DNA of 64,000 nucleotides from Polynucleobacter corsicus (GCF_018688255.1 NZ_CP061314.1:1364001-1428000); one strand, 5' to 3'; positions 18,643 through 28,349 are shown, numbered from the stretch's first letter. Program-made: numbers and translations. Notes: a model not told the origin generated them from the letters alone.

Positions 18643-19416
18643 TTAGACTGCGTCGATCAATGACTCAGATGCTAACTGAGCGCTAGTGCGCCCAAAGCGA
18701 CGCTCGCGCTGACTAAACCAATCAAAAGCTTTATGTAACTGAGCTTCATCAAAATCAGGCCAGAGAGTATCCGTGAAATACAGCTCGGTATAAGCCAGTT
18801 GCCACAGCAGGAAGTTGCTGACGCGCTGCTCGCCACCAGTTCGAATAAACAAATCTGGTTCTGGCGCATAAGCCATAGACAGATAGGGTTGCAATAATTC
18901 TTCAGATACTTGTTCTGGCTTCAGACTAGGGTTGGCGGCCAAAGCTTGGCGCATCGCCTGCAAAATATCCCAGCGTCCACCATAGTTAGCTGCAATAGTG
19001 AGAGTGAGCCCTTTGCAGGCAGCTGTTTTTTCTTCGGAGAACTGCACCATTTCCTGAATTGCAGAATCAAAGCGGCTTAAATCCCCAATCAGGCGAAGGC
19101 GGATATCGTTTTCAGCCAAACGAGAGACTTCACCCTTTAAGGATTTCAGGAATAGCTTCATTAAAAAGCTAACCTCTTCAGGAGGGCGACGCCAATTCTC
19201 AGAGCTAAATGCAAACAGGGTGAGATATTCCACGCCTAGTTGGCGACACTCCTGAACAATCTTACGAACAGCACTCAAACCTTCTGAGTGGCCTGCTACT
19301 CGCGGCATAAAACGCTTACTAGCCCACCGCCCATTACCGTCCATGATGATGGCGACATGGCGAGGAATAGCGCTAACCTTTGGAATAACTAAGGTTGAGC
19401 TAGTATGCTGAGTCAT
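18643..19416 (-). CDS. uppS: Undecaprenyl diphosphate synthase (cis-prenyltransferase)
   Basis: Extends farnesyl diphosphate with isopentenyl units to the C55 carrier lipid used for peptidoglycan and polysaccharides. The 257-residue protein shows IIMDGNGRWA with the catalytic Asp26, the FAFSSENWRRP segment, and the C-terminal PDLFIRTGGEQRVSNFLLWQ and WPDF motifs. All family blocks are present. It sits in the frr-uppS-cdsA-dxr order seen in most proteobacteria. Confidence 0.97.
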   Translation of the reverse strand: MTQHTSSTLVIPKVSAIPRHVAIIMDGNGRWASKRFMPRVAGHSEGLSAVRKIVQECRQLGVEYLTLFAFSSENWRRPPEEVSFLMKLFLKSLKGEVSRLAENDIRLRLIGDLSRFDSAIQEMVQFSEEKTAACKGLTLTIAANYGGRWDILQAMRQALAANPSLKPEQVSEELLQPYLSMAYAPEPDLFIRTGGEQRVSNFLLWQLAYTELYFTDTLWPDFDEAQLHKAFDWFSQRERRFGRTSAQLASESLIDAV

Positions 19417-19445
19417 AAGTCGAATAGTAAAAATGGATCTGACGA

Positions 19446-20006
19446 CTAAACCGTCATGATCTCTTTTTCTTTTTCAGAAACGATCTTATCGATATCAATC
19501 ACCGCGCGGTCAGTCATCTTCTGAATATCATCCGTTGCACGACGCTCGTCATCCTCGGAAATTTCTTTATCCTTGGTGAGGCGCTTTAAATGCTCATTGG
19601 CATCGCGGCGTAAATTACGTACAGCGATCTTCGTATCTTCACCTTCGTTTTTGACCACCTTAGTCAAATCACGACGACGCTCTTCAGTCAACGCAGGCAT
19701 AGGTACACGGATCACAGTGCCTTGCGAGGCTGGGTTGAGACCCAAATCTGAATCACGAATTGCTTTCTCAATTGCGCCAACCATTGTTTTTTCAAATGGC
19801 TGTACGTTGATTGTTCTAGCATCAGCCAAACCTAAGCTAGCTACTTGGCTTAGTGGCGTTGGATTACCGTAGTAATCCACCTGGATGTGCTCCAAGATTC
19901 CAGGATTTGCACGACCAGAGCGAATCTTTGCCAAATTAGTTTTCAGAGCCTCAAGAGACTTCTGCATCTTTTGATCGGTAGTGCTTTTAATTTCTGCTGC
20001 GGACAT
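19446..20006 (-). CDS. frr: Ribosome recycling factor
   Basis: Splits post-termination ribosomes together with EF-G and IF3. The 186-residue protein has the expected three-helix-bundle pattern: QKSLEALKTNLAKIRSGRAN at the start, the central beta domain (VDYYGNPTPLSQVASL), and the RRDLTKVVKNEGEDTKIAVR helix. It follows pyrH by 11 bp and is certainly co-transcribed with it. Confidence 0.98.
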   Translation of the reverse strand: MSAAEIKSTTDQKMQKSLEALKTNLAKIRSGRANPGILEHIQVDYYGNPTPLSQVASLGLADARTINVQPFEKTMVGAIEKAIRDSDLGLNPASQGTVIRVPMPALTEERRRDLTKVVKNEGEDTKIAVRNLRRDANEHLKRLTKDKEISEDDERRATDDIQKMTDRAVIDIDKIVSEKEKEIMTV

Positions 20007-20017
20007 CAGGCCTCCTA

Positions 20018-20728
20018 TTAAACGTGTACTAAGGTGCCTTCAGACTCACCCTGAACTACGCGCATCAATGCGCCCGGCTTGAGAATCGAAAACACTTTGA
20101 TTGGTAATTTGCGATCACGGCACAATGCAAAAGCAGTTGCGTCCATGACCTGCAAGTTTTTGATAATCGCTTCATCAAAAGTCATTGTTTTATACAAAGT
20201 AGCTGTTGGGTCTTTCATTGGATCGGCGCTGTAAATACCGTCTACCTTAGTAGCCTTGAGCATGATCTCAACCCCCATCTCTGCACCGCGTAAAGCGGCT
20301 GCAGTATCAGTAGTAAAGAATGGATTTCCTGTGCCAGCGGCAAAGATCACTACCTTACCTTCACTTAGAGCACGAATCGCACGAGGGCGAATGTAAGGCT
20401 CGACCACTTGATCCATTCTCAAGGCAGACTGCACGCGAGCTTCAACCCCTTTTTGGCGCAAGGCATCTTGTAGTGCAAGAGAATTCATCATGGTGGCGAG
20501 CATTCCCATGTAGTCAGCTGTTGCACGATCCATGCCGGCCGCACCGCCTGCTACACCTCGGAAAATGTTTCCGCCACCAATCACAATAGCTAATTGAACG
20601 CCGCTATTGACTACCTCGGCTATTTCTTTCACCATAGAATCAATCGTGATTGGATTGATTCCAAAAGCATCATCCCCCATGAGGGCTTCACCAGAGAGTT
20701 TTAAGAGAACACGTTTGTAGGCTGGCAT
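20018..20728 (-). CDS. pyrH: Uridylate kinase
   Basis: Phosphorylates UMP to UDP. This amino-acid-kinase-fold enzyme is the bacterial hexameric type, usually activated by GTP and inhibited by UTP. The 236-residue sequence begins RVLLKLSGEALMGDD and contains VIGGGNIFRG, the MGMLATMMNSLAL segment and the KVDGIYSADPMKDP motif. It opens the pyrH-frr-uppS run; a terminator and about 190 bp separate it from tsf, so it probably has its own promoter. Confidence 0.98.
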   Translation of the reverse strand: MPAYKRVLLKLSGEALMGDDAFGINPITIDSMVKEIAEVVNSGVQLAIVIGGGNIFRGVAGGAAGMDRATADYMGMLATMMNSLALQDALRQKGVEARVQSALRMDQVVEPYIRPRAIRALSEGKVVIFAAGTGNPFFTTDTAAALRGAEMGVEIMLKATKVDGIYSADPMKDPTATLYKTMTFDEAIIKNLQVMDATAFALCRDRKLPIKVFSILKPGALMRVVQGESEGTLVHV

Positions 20729-20743
20729 CGTTTTATTTTCCGT

Positions 20744-20770
20744 AATTTGCTAAGCAAATTATCTGCTTAG
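20744..20770. promoter_or_regulatory. Overlapping inverted repeats in the pyrH leader
   Basis: AATTTGC/GCAAATT (20744-20750 with 20754-20760) and CTAAGCA/TGCTTAG (20750-20756 with 20764-20770) overlap, so the two hairpins exclude each other. They lie 16-42 bases upstream of the pyrH start on the minus strand. The layout could be an operator or an RNA switch, but it could also be chance in an AT-rich leader. Confidence 0.3.
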
Positions 20771-20836
20771 CTTATTGATCTTTAAGTACTTTTTAATATC
20801 TTGTCCAAATTATAAAGGGCTTGGCACAGATCAAAG

Positions 20837-20868
20837 AAAAGGGCATGGAAACCGAGGTTTCTATGCCC
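20837..20868 (-). terminator. Rho-independent terminator after tsf
   Basis: A 12-bp stem (20841-20852 with 20857-20868, one G-U pair) around loop CGAG is followed on the minus strand by TTTTCTTT. It ends the rpsB-tsf transcript and separates it from pyrH. Confidence 0.85.
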
Positions 20869-20917
20869 TTTTGGGTATTACAGCCGTACTGGGAGAGCCC
20901 AGAAAGCTCAGAGCTAA

Positions 20918-21796
20918 TTAAGCCCCTTTAGCAGCGGCAACCTGAGCAGCCACTTCAGCCGCAAAGTCGTCTTGACGCTTCTCAATGCCCTCACCCACAA
21001 CAAACATAGTGAAACTCTTGATTGTGGTGTTAGCAGCTTTCAGCATTTGCTCAACAGATTGCTTGTCGTTTTTAACGAAAGTTTGGTTCAACAAAGAAAC
21101 CTCTTTGAGGTACTTCTGAATAGAACCTTCAACCATCTTCTCAACGATTTCTGGTGGTTTGCCAGATTCAGCAGCCTTTTGAACGGCAACACTACGCTCA
21201 ACAGCAATGGCTTCAGCAGGAACATCAGCCATCGACAAAGCCACCGGCTTCATTGCAGCAATATGCATTGCTACGTCTTTAGCTGCAGTCTCATCACCTT
21301 CGAATTCAACCATGACGCCAATACGAGTGCCGTGGAGGTAAGAGACCAACTTGGTGCTACCAGCGAAACGCTTAAAGCGACGCGGCATGATATTCTCGCC
21401 GATCTTACCGATCAAGGCACTACGAACTTCATCCACAGTTTGGCCATTCATTGGCAATGCAAGTAAGGCAGCAACGTCAGCTGGATTCTTTTCAGCAACT
21501 AACTTGACGCATTCAGCAGTAAAGGCCAAAAAGTCATCGTTCTTAGAAACAAAGTCGGTTTCGCAGTTCACTTCCAACAAAGCACCGGTAGTGCCATTGA
21601 TGAATGAAACCACAATACCTTCAGCAGTAACGCGGGATGCGGCTTTACCAGCTTTGCTACCGAGCTTTACACGCAGAATTTCTTCTGCACGAGCCATATC
21701 GCCATCAGCCTCAGTCAATGCTTTTTTGCACTCCATCATCGGAGCATCAGTCTTGGCGCGTAACTCGCCAACCATTGCAGCGGTAATAGCAGCCAT
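20918..21796 (-). CDS. tsf: Translation elongation factor Ts
   Basis: The nucleotide exchange factor for EF-Tu. The 292-residue protein starts with the UBA-like domain (VGELRAKTDAPMMECKKALT) and continues with the KAGKAASRVTAEG segment and the core domain containing VNCETDFVSKN. It overlaps rpsB by one base (TAATG), the standard rpsB-tsf arrangement, and is followed by a terminator. Confidence 0.98.
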   Translation of the reverse strand: MAAITAAMVGELRAKTDAPMMECKKALTEADGDMARAEEILRVKLGSKAGKAASRVTAEGIVVSFINGTTGALLEVNCETDFVSKNDDFLAFTAECVKLVAEKNPADVAALLALPMNGQTVDEVRSALIGKIGENIMPRRFKRFAGSTKLVSYLHGTRIGVMVEFEGDETAAKDVAMHIAAMKPVALSMADVPAEAIAVERSVAVQKAAESGKPPEIVEKMVEGSIQKYLKEVSLLNQTFVKNDKQSVEQMLKAANTTIKSFTMFVVGEGIEKRQDDFAAEVAAQVAAAKGA

Positions 21797-22545
21797 TATT
21801 CAGCTTTCCCTTCTTCAACAAACTCTTCTTCGCCTTCTTTAACAGCGGTCAAGATTTCTTGAACAGAGTTTGATTTACCTTCGAGGATTGCGTCAGCAAT
21901 GCCACGAGCGTAGAGAAGAACAGCTTTGCTGGAGTCATCGTTACCAGGGATGATGTAATCAACACCTTCTGGTGAGTGGTTGGTATCCACTACAGCGATA
22001 ACTGGAATACCAAGCTTGTTAGCTTCAGTAATAGCAATCTTGTGATAGCCAACGTCCACAACAAAAATTGCATCAGGAACACCGTTCAAATCTTGAATAC
22101 CGCCAAGCGCTTTTTGCAACTTGTCGAGATCGCGATCATTAGTCAAAGCTTCTTTCTTAGAAAGCTTTTCCCAATCACCAGCTTCTTTAGCAACTGCCAT
22201 ATCCTTCAAACGCTTGAGGGAACCTTTAACAGTTTTGAAGTTGGTGAGCGTACCGCCCAACCAACGGCTGTCGATGTAAGGCATACCAGCACGAGCAGCT
22301 TCTTCAGCAATGATCTCGCGTGATTGACGCTTAGTACCAACGAATAAGATAGTTCCACGGTTAGCAGCAACTTGTTTTGCAAATTTCAGGGCGTCCTGAA
22401 ACATTGGCAATGTTTTTTCTAAGTTGATGATGTGAATTTTGTTGCGATGGCCGAAAATGTAAGGGGCCATTCTTGGGGACCAGAAACGGGTTTGGTGGCC
22501 AAAATGGCAACCGGCTTCCAGCATTTGACGCATAGTTACTGACAT
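21796..22545 (-). CDS. rpsB: 30S ribosomal protein S2
   Basis: A small-subunit ribosomal protein, 249 residues from the chosen start. The N-terminus SVTMRQMLEAGCHFGHQTR and the FVGTKRQSREIIAEEA and DTNHSPEGVDYIIPGNDD segments are diagnostic, and the acidic C-terminus (EGEEEFVEEGKAE) is typical of betaproteobacteria. I start at ATG 22543-22545 because TAGGAGAAG lies just upstream; an in-frame codon at 22617 would prepend leader sequence that is not conserved in S2. Confidence 0.98.
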   Translation of the reverse strand: MSVTMRQMLEAGCHFGHQTRFWSPRMAPYIFGHRNKIHIINLEKTLPMFQDALKFAKQVAANRGTILFVGTKRQSREIIAEEAARAGMPYIDSRWLGGTLTNFKTVKGSLKRLKDMAVAKEAGDWEKLSKKEALTNDRDLDKLQKALGGIQDLNGVPDAIFVVDVGYHKIAITEANKLGIPVIAVVDTNHSPEGVDYIIPGNDDSSKAVLLYARGIADAILEGKSNSVQEILTAVKEGEEEFVEEGKAE

Positions 22546-22573
22546 AACTTCTCCTAAGGGTTGGTTTCTGAGA

Positions 22574-22617
22574 TTGAGTCCTAGCTGCGCTAAAAAGCGC
22601 CACCCTGGAAGGCTCAA
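22574..22617 (-). promoter_or_regulatory. Structured rpsB leader (possible S2 autoregulatory element)
   Basis: The minus-strand leader folds into nested stems: an outer TTGAG/CTCAA pair (22613-22617 with 22574-22578) and an inner GCGC/GCGC hairpin (22597-22600 with 22587-22590). The fold ends 28 bases before the rpsB start. S2 represses its own operon through the leader in E. coli, so a comparable element is plausible here. No match to a named RNA family was tested. Confidence 0.4.
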
Positions 22618-22626
22618 CCCGCTATT

Positions 22627-22646
22627 TCAGATCAAAATTGATCTGA
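22627..22646. repeat. Near-perfect palindrome in the rpsB/map divergent region
   Basis: TCAGATCAA (22627-22635) and TTGATCTGA (22638-22646) are 9-bp inverted arms with a 2-base spacer. They lie in the 256-bp region between the divergent rpsB and map genes, upstream of the rpsB leader fold. It could be a protein-binding site. Nothing else coding is visible in this region. Confidence 0.4.
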
Positions 22647-22801
22647 GAACAAAATTATAGCTTAAGTATCAATGGTCTAGACGCCCCACTCCCAGTTCTT
22701 CACTAGAAAACCTACTCAGAAATGCCATTAAATGGTGCATCTGCCTATTAATTAGGCATATTCCCACTGGCAAAAAGCCTCAAGTCGTTGATAATCAAGG
22801 C

Positions 22802-23638
22802 ATGAATAGTGTATTTACCACCGAAAAAGACATCCAAGGGATGCGCGAAGCTGGCCGCTTAGCCAGTGAAGTTCTTGACCACGTTGCTCCGCACGTGAAT
22901 GCTGGTGTGAGCACAGCTGAATTGGATCGCATTTGTCATGAGTACATGCGTGATGTCCAAAAGACTATTCCAGCCCCCCTAAACTACCAGCCACCGGGCT
23001 ACCCACCTTTTCCGGCGTCGATCTGCACTTCGGTCAATGATGTGATCTGCCATGGCATTCCTGGCGAGAAGATTTTAAAAACTGGTGATGTTGTCAACCT
23101 CGATATCACTGTCATTACGCCTGATGGCTACTATGGTGATACCAGCCGCATGTTTATGGTTGGTGAAGTTTCAGTATTAGCCAAACGCCTCACCCAAATT
23201 ACTTTTGAATGTATGTGGCTTGGCATTGCACAAGTCAAACCTGGTGCATCACTAGGCGATATTGGTCACGTCATTCAGACTCATGCTGAAAAAGCAGGTT
23301 ATTCAGTGGTTCGTGAATACTGCGGTCATGGCATTGGCAAAGTGTTTCATCAAGATCCACAGATTCTTCACTACGGCCGTCCTGGCACCGGCGAAAAGTT
23401 AACAGAAGGCATGACCTTCACCATTGAGCCGATGATCAATGCCGGTAAGCGCGATATTCGGACAATGCCTGATCAATGGACAGTGAAGACTAAAGACCGT
23501 AGCCTTTCAGCGCAATGGGAGCACACACTTTTAGTAACGGCGACTGGCGTTGAAGTGTTAACTTGGTCAGAGGGTAGCAATCCAATTCCTGATTGCGTTA
23601 AAGGTCTCACATTTAGACCAAACCTAGCTAACGCTTAA
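22802..23638 (+). CDS. map: Methionine aminopeptidase type I
   Basis: Removes the initiator Met from nascent proteins whose second residue is small. The 278-residue pita-bread metalloenzyme shows the HGIPG segment, metal ligands in VVNLDITVITPDGYYGDTS, GHGIGKVFHQDP, and the Glu ligands in FTIEPMIN and WEHTLLVT. It is divergent from rpsB and followed by glnD after 22 bp. rpsB/map divergence next to glnD is common in proteobacteria. Confidence 0.97.
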   Translation: MNSVFTTEKDIQGMREAGRLASEVLDHVAPHVNAGVSTAELDRICHEYMRDVQKTIPAPLNYQPPGYPPFPASICTSVNDVICHGIPGEKILKTGDVVNLDITVITPDGYYGDTSRMFMVGEVSVLAKRLTQITFECMWLGIAQVKPGASLGDIGHVIQTHAEKAGYSVVREYCGHGIGKVFHQDPQILHYGRPGTGEKLTEGMTFTIEPMINAGKRDIRTMPDQWTVKTKDRSLSAQWEHTLLVTATGVEVLTWSEGSNPIPDCVKGLTFRPNLANA

Positions 23639-23660
23639 TTACTCAATTAGTTCAAGCGCA

Positions 23661-26264
23661 ATGGGTCAAACTCTCACAGCGATGAAACCTATTGCGGATA
23701 TTGCCAGCCTAAGGGCTGCACGAGAATTAGCCTATGAGGACTTTCGCAAGCATCATGTGGTTGGTCGATTAACTAAGCAACTGAGTAAGCTCAGCGATGA
23801 ACTCCTCATTAGTTTGTGGAATTCATGCGACTTAAGTGCGGATGCTGCACTGGTGGCGGTAGGTGGATTCGGTAGGGGCGCACTCTTCCCTTACTCCGAT
23901 ATTGATATTCTGATTTTGCTTCCAGCAGATAAGCAATACTTTGAAGAGGTACTTGCAAGCAAGATTGAAAAGTTTGTAGCGAAATGCTGGGATACCGGAT
24001 TAGAAATTGGCTCCTCAGTGAGAACTGTTGCCGAGTGCGCATCTGAGGCAGAGCAAGACATCACCGTTCGTACCTCCCTACTGGAATCACGACTCATCTG
24101 CGGCAAGAAATCCCTCTTCAAAGAGTTTGAATCTGTTTATGAGGAGACTTTAGATCCAAAGTCATTCTTCCAGGCTAAGTTAGCAGAGCAAATTCAGCGT
24201 CACTATAAATATCAAGACACGCCCTATTCCTTAGAGCCAAATTGCAAAGAGAGTCCCGGCGGCTTGCGTGACTTACAGGTAATCTCCTGGGTCAGTAAAG
24301 CAGCACACTTAGGCAATACATTTAAGGATCTCAGTCTTGCCGGCCTCATTACCCAACGCGAGTTAACCGAGCTTAATCGTAACCAGCGTTTTTTAGAAAC
24401 CCTGCGCGCAAACTTGCATCTACTGGCGAAGCGTAGGCAAGATGTTTTGGTATTTGACTTACAGACACCATTAGCAGCAGCCATGGGCATTACAGAAGAG
24501 TCCTCAAGGCTGGCCAGTGAGGCAATCATGCGCCGCTATTACTGGGCAGCCAAAGCAGTCAGTCAATTAAATGATGTACTACTGCAAAATATTGAGGCAC
24601 TCCTTTTTCCTCAAGAATCCAAAACAACCCATGCCATTGCTGGTGAAGGTAATGAGTGCTTTATTGAGCGACAAGGCGTCCTAGACATTACTGACCCTCA
24701 GTTGTTTCAGAAGCATCCAGAACAAATTCTGCGAACCTTCTTAGTTTTTGCGCAAACAGCAAACGTCAAGAGCTTATCGGCAACGATCTTTAGAGCCCTG
24801 TATAATGCTCGCCAAAAAATGGATAGTCAATGGCGTAAAGATCCAGTCAACCGCGCACTCTTTATGGAAATCCTCAAAGAGCCTGACGGAGTCAGTCGCG
24901 CTTTTCAACTCATGAACCGCACCAGCGTACTCGGTCGCTATCTGCCAGCCTTCAGAAGAATTGTTGGTCAGATGCAGCACGACTTGTTTCACGTTTACAC
25001 AGTGGATCAACATATCCTGATGGTGCTGCGTAATGTACGCCGCTTTATGGTGGTTGAGCATACGCATGAGTTTCCCTTTTGCAGTAGCCTGATTGCCCAT
25101 TTTGAAAAACCTTGGCTCTTGGTCATTGCTGCACTCTTTCATGACATTGCCAAAGGGCGTGGTGGTGATCACTCCGCGCTTGGTAAAGCAGACATGCGCA
25201 AGTTTGCAAAGGATCATGGCCTAGATAAGGCAGATACTGAGCTCTTAATTTGGTTGGTTGCAGAGCACTTGAACATGAGTCAAGTAGCGCAGAAGCAAGA
25301 CATTACCGACCCCGATGTGGTGCAAGCGTTTGCTAAAAAGGTGGGTGATGAGCGCCATCTCACTGCGCTGTATCTATTAACGGTTGCGGATGTTCGTGGA
25401 ACCAGCCCTAAAGTGTGGAATGCCTGGAAGGGTAAGCTACTGGAGGATCTCTATCGCGTTACCTTGCGTGTACTGGGTGGTGCAAAACCAGATGCCTCTT
25501 CAGAGCTTGCACAGCACCAAGAAGAATCCCGCGCCATGTTGCGACTCAATGCAATTGAAGATTCTGCTTATGACAATCTCTGGAAGCAATTGGATGTAGC
25601 TTTCTTCTTACGCCAAGATGCTGCCGATATTGCTTGGTTAACTCGCCATCTCTACAACAAGGTCGATAGCGACATTCCTGTAGTACGGGCTCGCCTCTCT
25701 CCAGTTGGTGAAGGATTGCAGATTGCCGTCTACGTTAAAGACCAAGAAGATCTTTTTGCCAGAATTTGCGCCTACTTTGAACGCCACGGCTTCTCGATTT
25801 GGGATGCCCGCATTCATACAACAAAGCATGGCTATGCATTAGATACATTTCAAATCTCAGGTAGTAATTTGGTGGATGAAGGTGGAAGCTATCGCGATCT
25901 TATTCAGTTGGTGGAATATGAGCTCACAGCTGCACTGCAAATCAATGATCCGCTACCATCACCCAGCATGGGTAGGCTCTCGAGACAGTCTCGCACCTTC
26001 CCTATTCAGCCTCGGGTACACATGACTCCGGATGAGCGTGGTCATTACTATGCTTTATCCCTGTCAACGAGTGATCGCACCGGCTTACTTTATGCAATCT
26101 CTAGAATATTAGCCAAGCATCAAGTCTCATTACATACTGCACGCATCAATACATTGGGCGAGAGAGTGGAAGACGTATTCTTATTAGATGCGGCTAACTT
26201 GAGTAAAAACCCGAAGCTGCAGATCTTGTTGGAGACGGATTTGTTAGAGGCTTTGGGGGCTTAA
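23661..26264 (+). CDS. glnD: Bifunctional uridylyltransferase/uridylyl-removing enzyme GlnD
   Basis: Senses glutamine and sets the uridylylation state of PII proteins, the top of the nitrogen control cascade. The 867-residue protein has, in order, a nucleotidyltransferase domain (VGGFGRGALFPYSDIDILIL, acidic residues near 80), a GlnD-type helical linker (CKESPGGLRDLQ), an HD hydrolase domain (LFHDIAKGRGGDHS, near residue 493), and two C-terminal ACT domains (about 690-770 and 795-867) that bind glutamine. All activities look intact. PII itself is not in the window. The start may be ATG 23661 or ATG 23682. Confidence 0.97.
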   Translation: MGQTLTAMKPIADIASLRAARELAYEDFRKHHVVGRLTKQLSKLSDELLISLWNSCDLSADAALVAVGGFGRGALFPYSDIDILILLPADKQYFEEVLASKIEKFVAKCWDTGLEIGSSVRTVAECASEAEQDITVRTSLLESRLICGKKSLFKEFESVYEETLDPKSFFQAKLAEQIQRHYKYQDTPYSLEPNCKESPGGLRDLQVISWVSKAAHLGNTFKDLSLAGLITQRELTELNRNQRFLETLRANLHLLAKRRQDVLVFDLQTPLAAAMGITEESSRLASEAIMRRYYWAAKAVSQLNDVLLQNIEALLFPQESKTTHAIAGEGNECFIERQGVLDITDPQLFQKHPEQILRTFLVFAQTANVKSLSATIFRALYNARQKMDSQWRKDPVNRALFMEILKEPDGVSRAFQLMNRTSVLGRYLPAFRRIVGQMQHDLFHVYTVDQHILMVLRNVRRFMVVEHTHEFPFCSSLIAHFEKPWLLVIAALFHDIAKGRGGDHSALGKADMRKFAKDHGLDKADTELLIWLVAEHLNMSQVAQKQDITDPDVVQAFAKKVGDERHLTALYLLTVADVRGTSPKVWNAWKGKLLEDLYRVTLRVLGGAKPDASSELAQHQEESRAMLRLNAIEDSAYDNLWKQLDVAFFLRQDAADIAWLTRHLYNKVDSDIPVVRARLSPVGEGLQIAVYVKDQEDLFARICAYFERHGFSIWDARIHTTKHGYALDTFQISGSNLVDEGGSYRDLIQLVEYELTAALQINDPLPSPSMGRLSRQSRTFPIQPRVHMTPDERGHYYALSLSTSDRTGLLYAISRILAKHQVSLHTARINTLGERVEDVFLLDAANLSKNPKLQILLETDLLEALGA

Positions 26265-26324
26265 CAAACTCCAGCTGGACCGTATCTGAAAAAAGATGAG
26301 TGGCCGTTTAGACTGGCCAGTGAC

Positions 26325-28340
26325 CTAGGCCAACAACTCCAGCATTGCGGCCTCATCAATGACCGGAACGCCCAACTCTTCTGCTTTGGTGAGTTTGCTT
26401 CCGGCATCTGATCCTGCGACTACGTAGTCGGTTTTCTTGGAGACTGAGCCTGCTACTTTGGCACCCGCTTTTTCGAGAAGATCTTTTGCTTCGTCTCTGG
26501 TCATGGTCGGGAATGTGCCTGTCAGTACAAAGGTTTTTCCTGCTACTGCGGCACTGATGACTTTTTCTTCTACGGAGAGCTGCATTCCTGAGGCTAGGAG
26601 TTGTTCAATTACTTCACGGTTATGGGATTCTTCCATAAAGCTGGTGATGGAGTCCGCTACTACTGGGCCAACGTCCTTTACTGTCAGTAAGTCTTCGAGC
26701 TTGGCATCCATGAGGGCATGCATAGATTGGTAGTGATTAGCCAAGTCTTTGGCGGTTGTCTCACCTACGTGACGTATACCCAAGGCAAAGATAAATCTGG
26801 CTAGCGTAGTATTTCTAGATTGATTGATTGCCTGTATGAGGTTATCTGCAGACTTTTCACCCATGCGCTCTAGGTTGGCGATTGCAGTAAAGCCGAGGCG
26901 ATAGAGGTCGGCCGGGGTTCTGACTAGATTGTGATCAACCAATTGATCAACGATCTTCTCGCCTAAACCTTCAATATCCAATGCTCTTCTATGCGCAAAA
27001 TGAATTAATGCCTGCTTACGTTGAGCTCCGCAAAATATGCCGCCACTACAACGGGCAATCGCTTCATCAGCCAATCGCTCGATATGTGAATCGCATACAG
27101 GGCAGTTTGTTGGCATGACAAATTCTGATGTGTTGGCTGGTCTACGCTCCTTAACCACCGACACCACCTCAGGAATTACATCCCCCGCCCTTCTCACAGA
27201 AACAGTATCGCCAACGCGCACATCTTTACGCTTGACCTCGTCTTCATTGTGCAAAGTAGCATTCGTGACGGTGACGCCACCCACTTCAACAGGAGCAAGT
27301 CTGGCTACTGGAGTGATGGCACCAGTGCGACCCACTTGGACATCAATACCAAGAACGGTGGTTAAGGCCTCTTGTGCTGGGAACTTATGGGCTAAAGCAA
27401 AGCGTGGGGCTCTAGATACAAAGCCTAACTTAGCTTGCTCTGCAAAGGAATTAACCTTATAGACCACGCCATCAATGTCATAAGGCAAAGAATCGCGCTT
27501 TGCACCCACTTGATTGTAGAAAGCCAAAATGTCATCAACTGATTTGAGAACACGGCGTTCTGAGCAAACTGGTAAACCTAGTTTGACATAGGCGTCTAGA
27601 AGTTGTTCGTGAGTGGCTGGTAACCAGGACTGTGGCTCCAGTGCACCTAAGCCATAGGCAAAAAATGACAATGGTCTTTTGGCGGTGATCTTGGAATCCA
27701 ATTGACGCAAGCTCCCGGCTGCAGCATTACGAGGGTTGGCGAATTCTTTCTCACCCTGGGCTGCGGCTTGCTCGTTCATTTTCTGGAAGTCTTTAAGATA
27801 CATAAAGACTTCTCCGCGCACCTCTAATACTTTCGGGATATTGCCCCCGGATAGCTTTAGCGGAATAGCCCGAATGGTTTTGATATTTGCAGTGACATCT
27901 TCACCACTAGCGCCATCACCACGGGTAGCAGCCCTCACTAAGGAGCCATCTTCATAACGCAAGGAGATTGCCAAACCATCAAATTTGAGTTCGCCTGCGT
28001 AATCCACTTGAGTAAGCTGCAAACCTTCACGGCAGCGACGATCAAAAGCAATCAGCTCGGCATCTTCAAACGCATTGTTTAAGGAAAGCATCGGTACTAC
28101 ATGTGTAACTGAATCAAATTCTTTGAGGGCGGTGCCACCCACTCTTTGTGAGAGCGAATCTGCGGTAATCCATTCTGGATGATGTGCCTCTATTTCAATG
28201 AGCTCTCGGTAGAGACGGTCGTACTCACTATCAGGAACTATCGGGTTGTCTAGAACATAGTAAGCATGCTCTAAGCGCGCTAACTCAGTCTGTAAGAATG
28301 CGTAGCGATCCGCTAAATTTGTCGGACTAGAGGACGACAA
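26325..28340 (-). CDS. ligA: NAD+-dependent DNA ligase
   Basis: Seals nicks in replication and repair using NAD+. The 671-residue protein has the Ia and nucleotidyltransferase domains with the adenylated Lys119 in GELKFDG, an OB fold (FALAHKFPAQEA region), a four-Cys zinc finger (CPVC at the first pair, then CSGGIFC), helix-hairpin-helix repeats (about 490-570), and a C-terminal BRCT domain (about 595-671). The start is TTG at 28338-28340, supported by AAGGAA 5 bases upstream. It is downstream of zipA by 9 bp, an smc-zipA-ligA operon common in proteobacteria. Confidence 0.97.
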   Translation of the reverse strand: MSSSSPTNLADRYAFLQTELARLEHAYYVLDNPIVPDSEYDRLYRELIEIEAHHPEWITADSLSQRVGGTALKEFDSVTHVVPMLSLNNAFEDAELIAFDRRCREGLQLTQVDYAGELKFDGLAISLRYEDGSLVRAATRGDGASGEDVTANIKTIRAIPLKLSGGNIPKVLEVRGEVFMYLKDFQKMNEQAAAQGEKEFANPRNAAAGSLRQLDSKITAKRPLSFFAYGLGALEPQSWLPATHEQLLDAYVKLGLPVCSERRVLKSVDDILAFYNQVGAKRDSLPYDIDGVVYKVNSFAEQAKLGFVSRAPRFALAHKFPAQEALTTVLGIDVQVGRTGAITPVARLAPVEVGGVTVTNATLHNEDEVKRKDVRVGDTVSVRRAGDVIPEVVSVVKERRPANTSEFVMPTNCPVCDSHIERLADEAIARCSGGIFCGAQRKQALIHFAHRRALDIEGLGEKIVDQLVDHNLVRTPADLYRLGFTAIANLERMGEKSADNLIQAINQSRNTTLARFIFALGIRHVGETTAKDLANHYQSMHALMDAKLEDLLTVKDVGPVVADSITSFMEESHNREVIEQLLASGMQLSVEEKVISAAVAGKTFVLTGTFPTMTRDEAKDLLEKAGAKVAGSVSKKTDYVVAGSDAGSKLTKAEELGVPVIDEAAMLELLA

Positions 28341-28349
28341 AGCGATTCC

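Noticed and set aside
20972..21842. Two long plus-strand open frames opposite tsf and the end of rpsB
   Set aside because: They are antisense shadows of highly conserved translation genes and have low-complexity, unconvincing translations.
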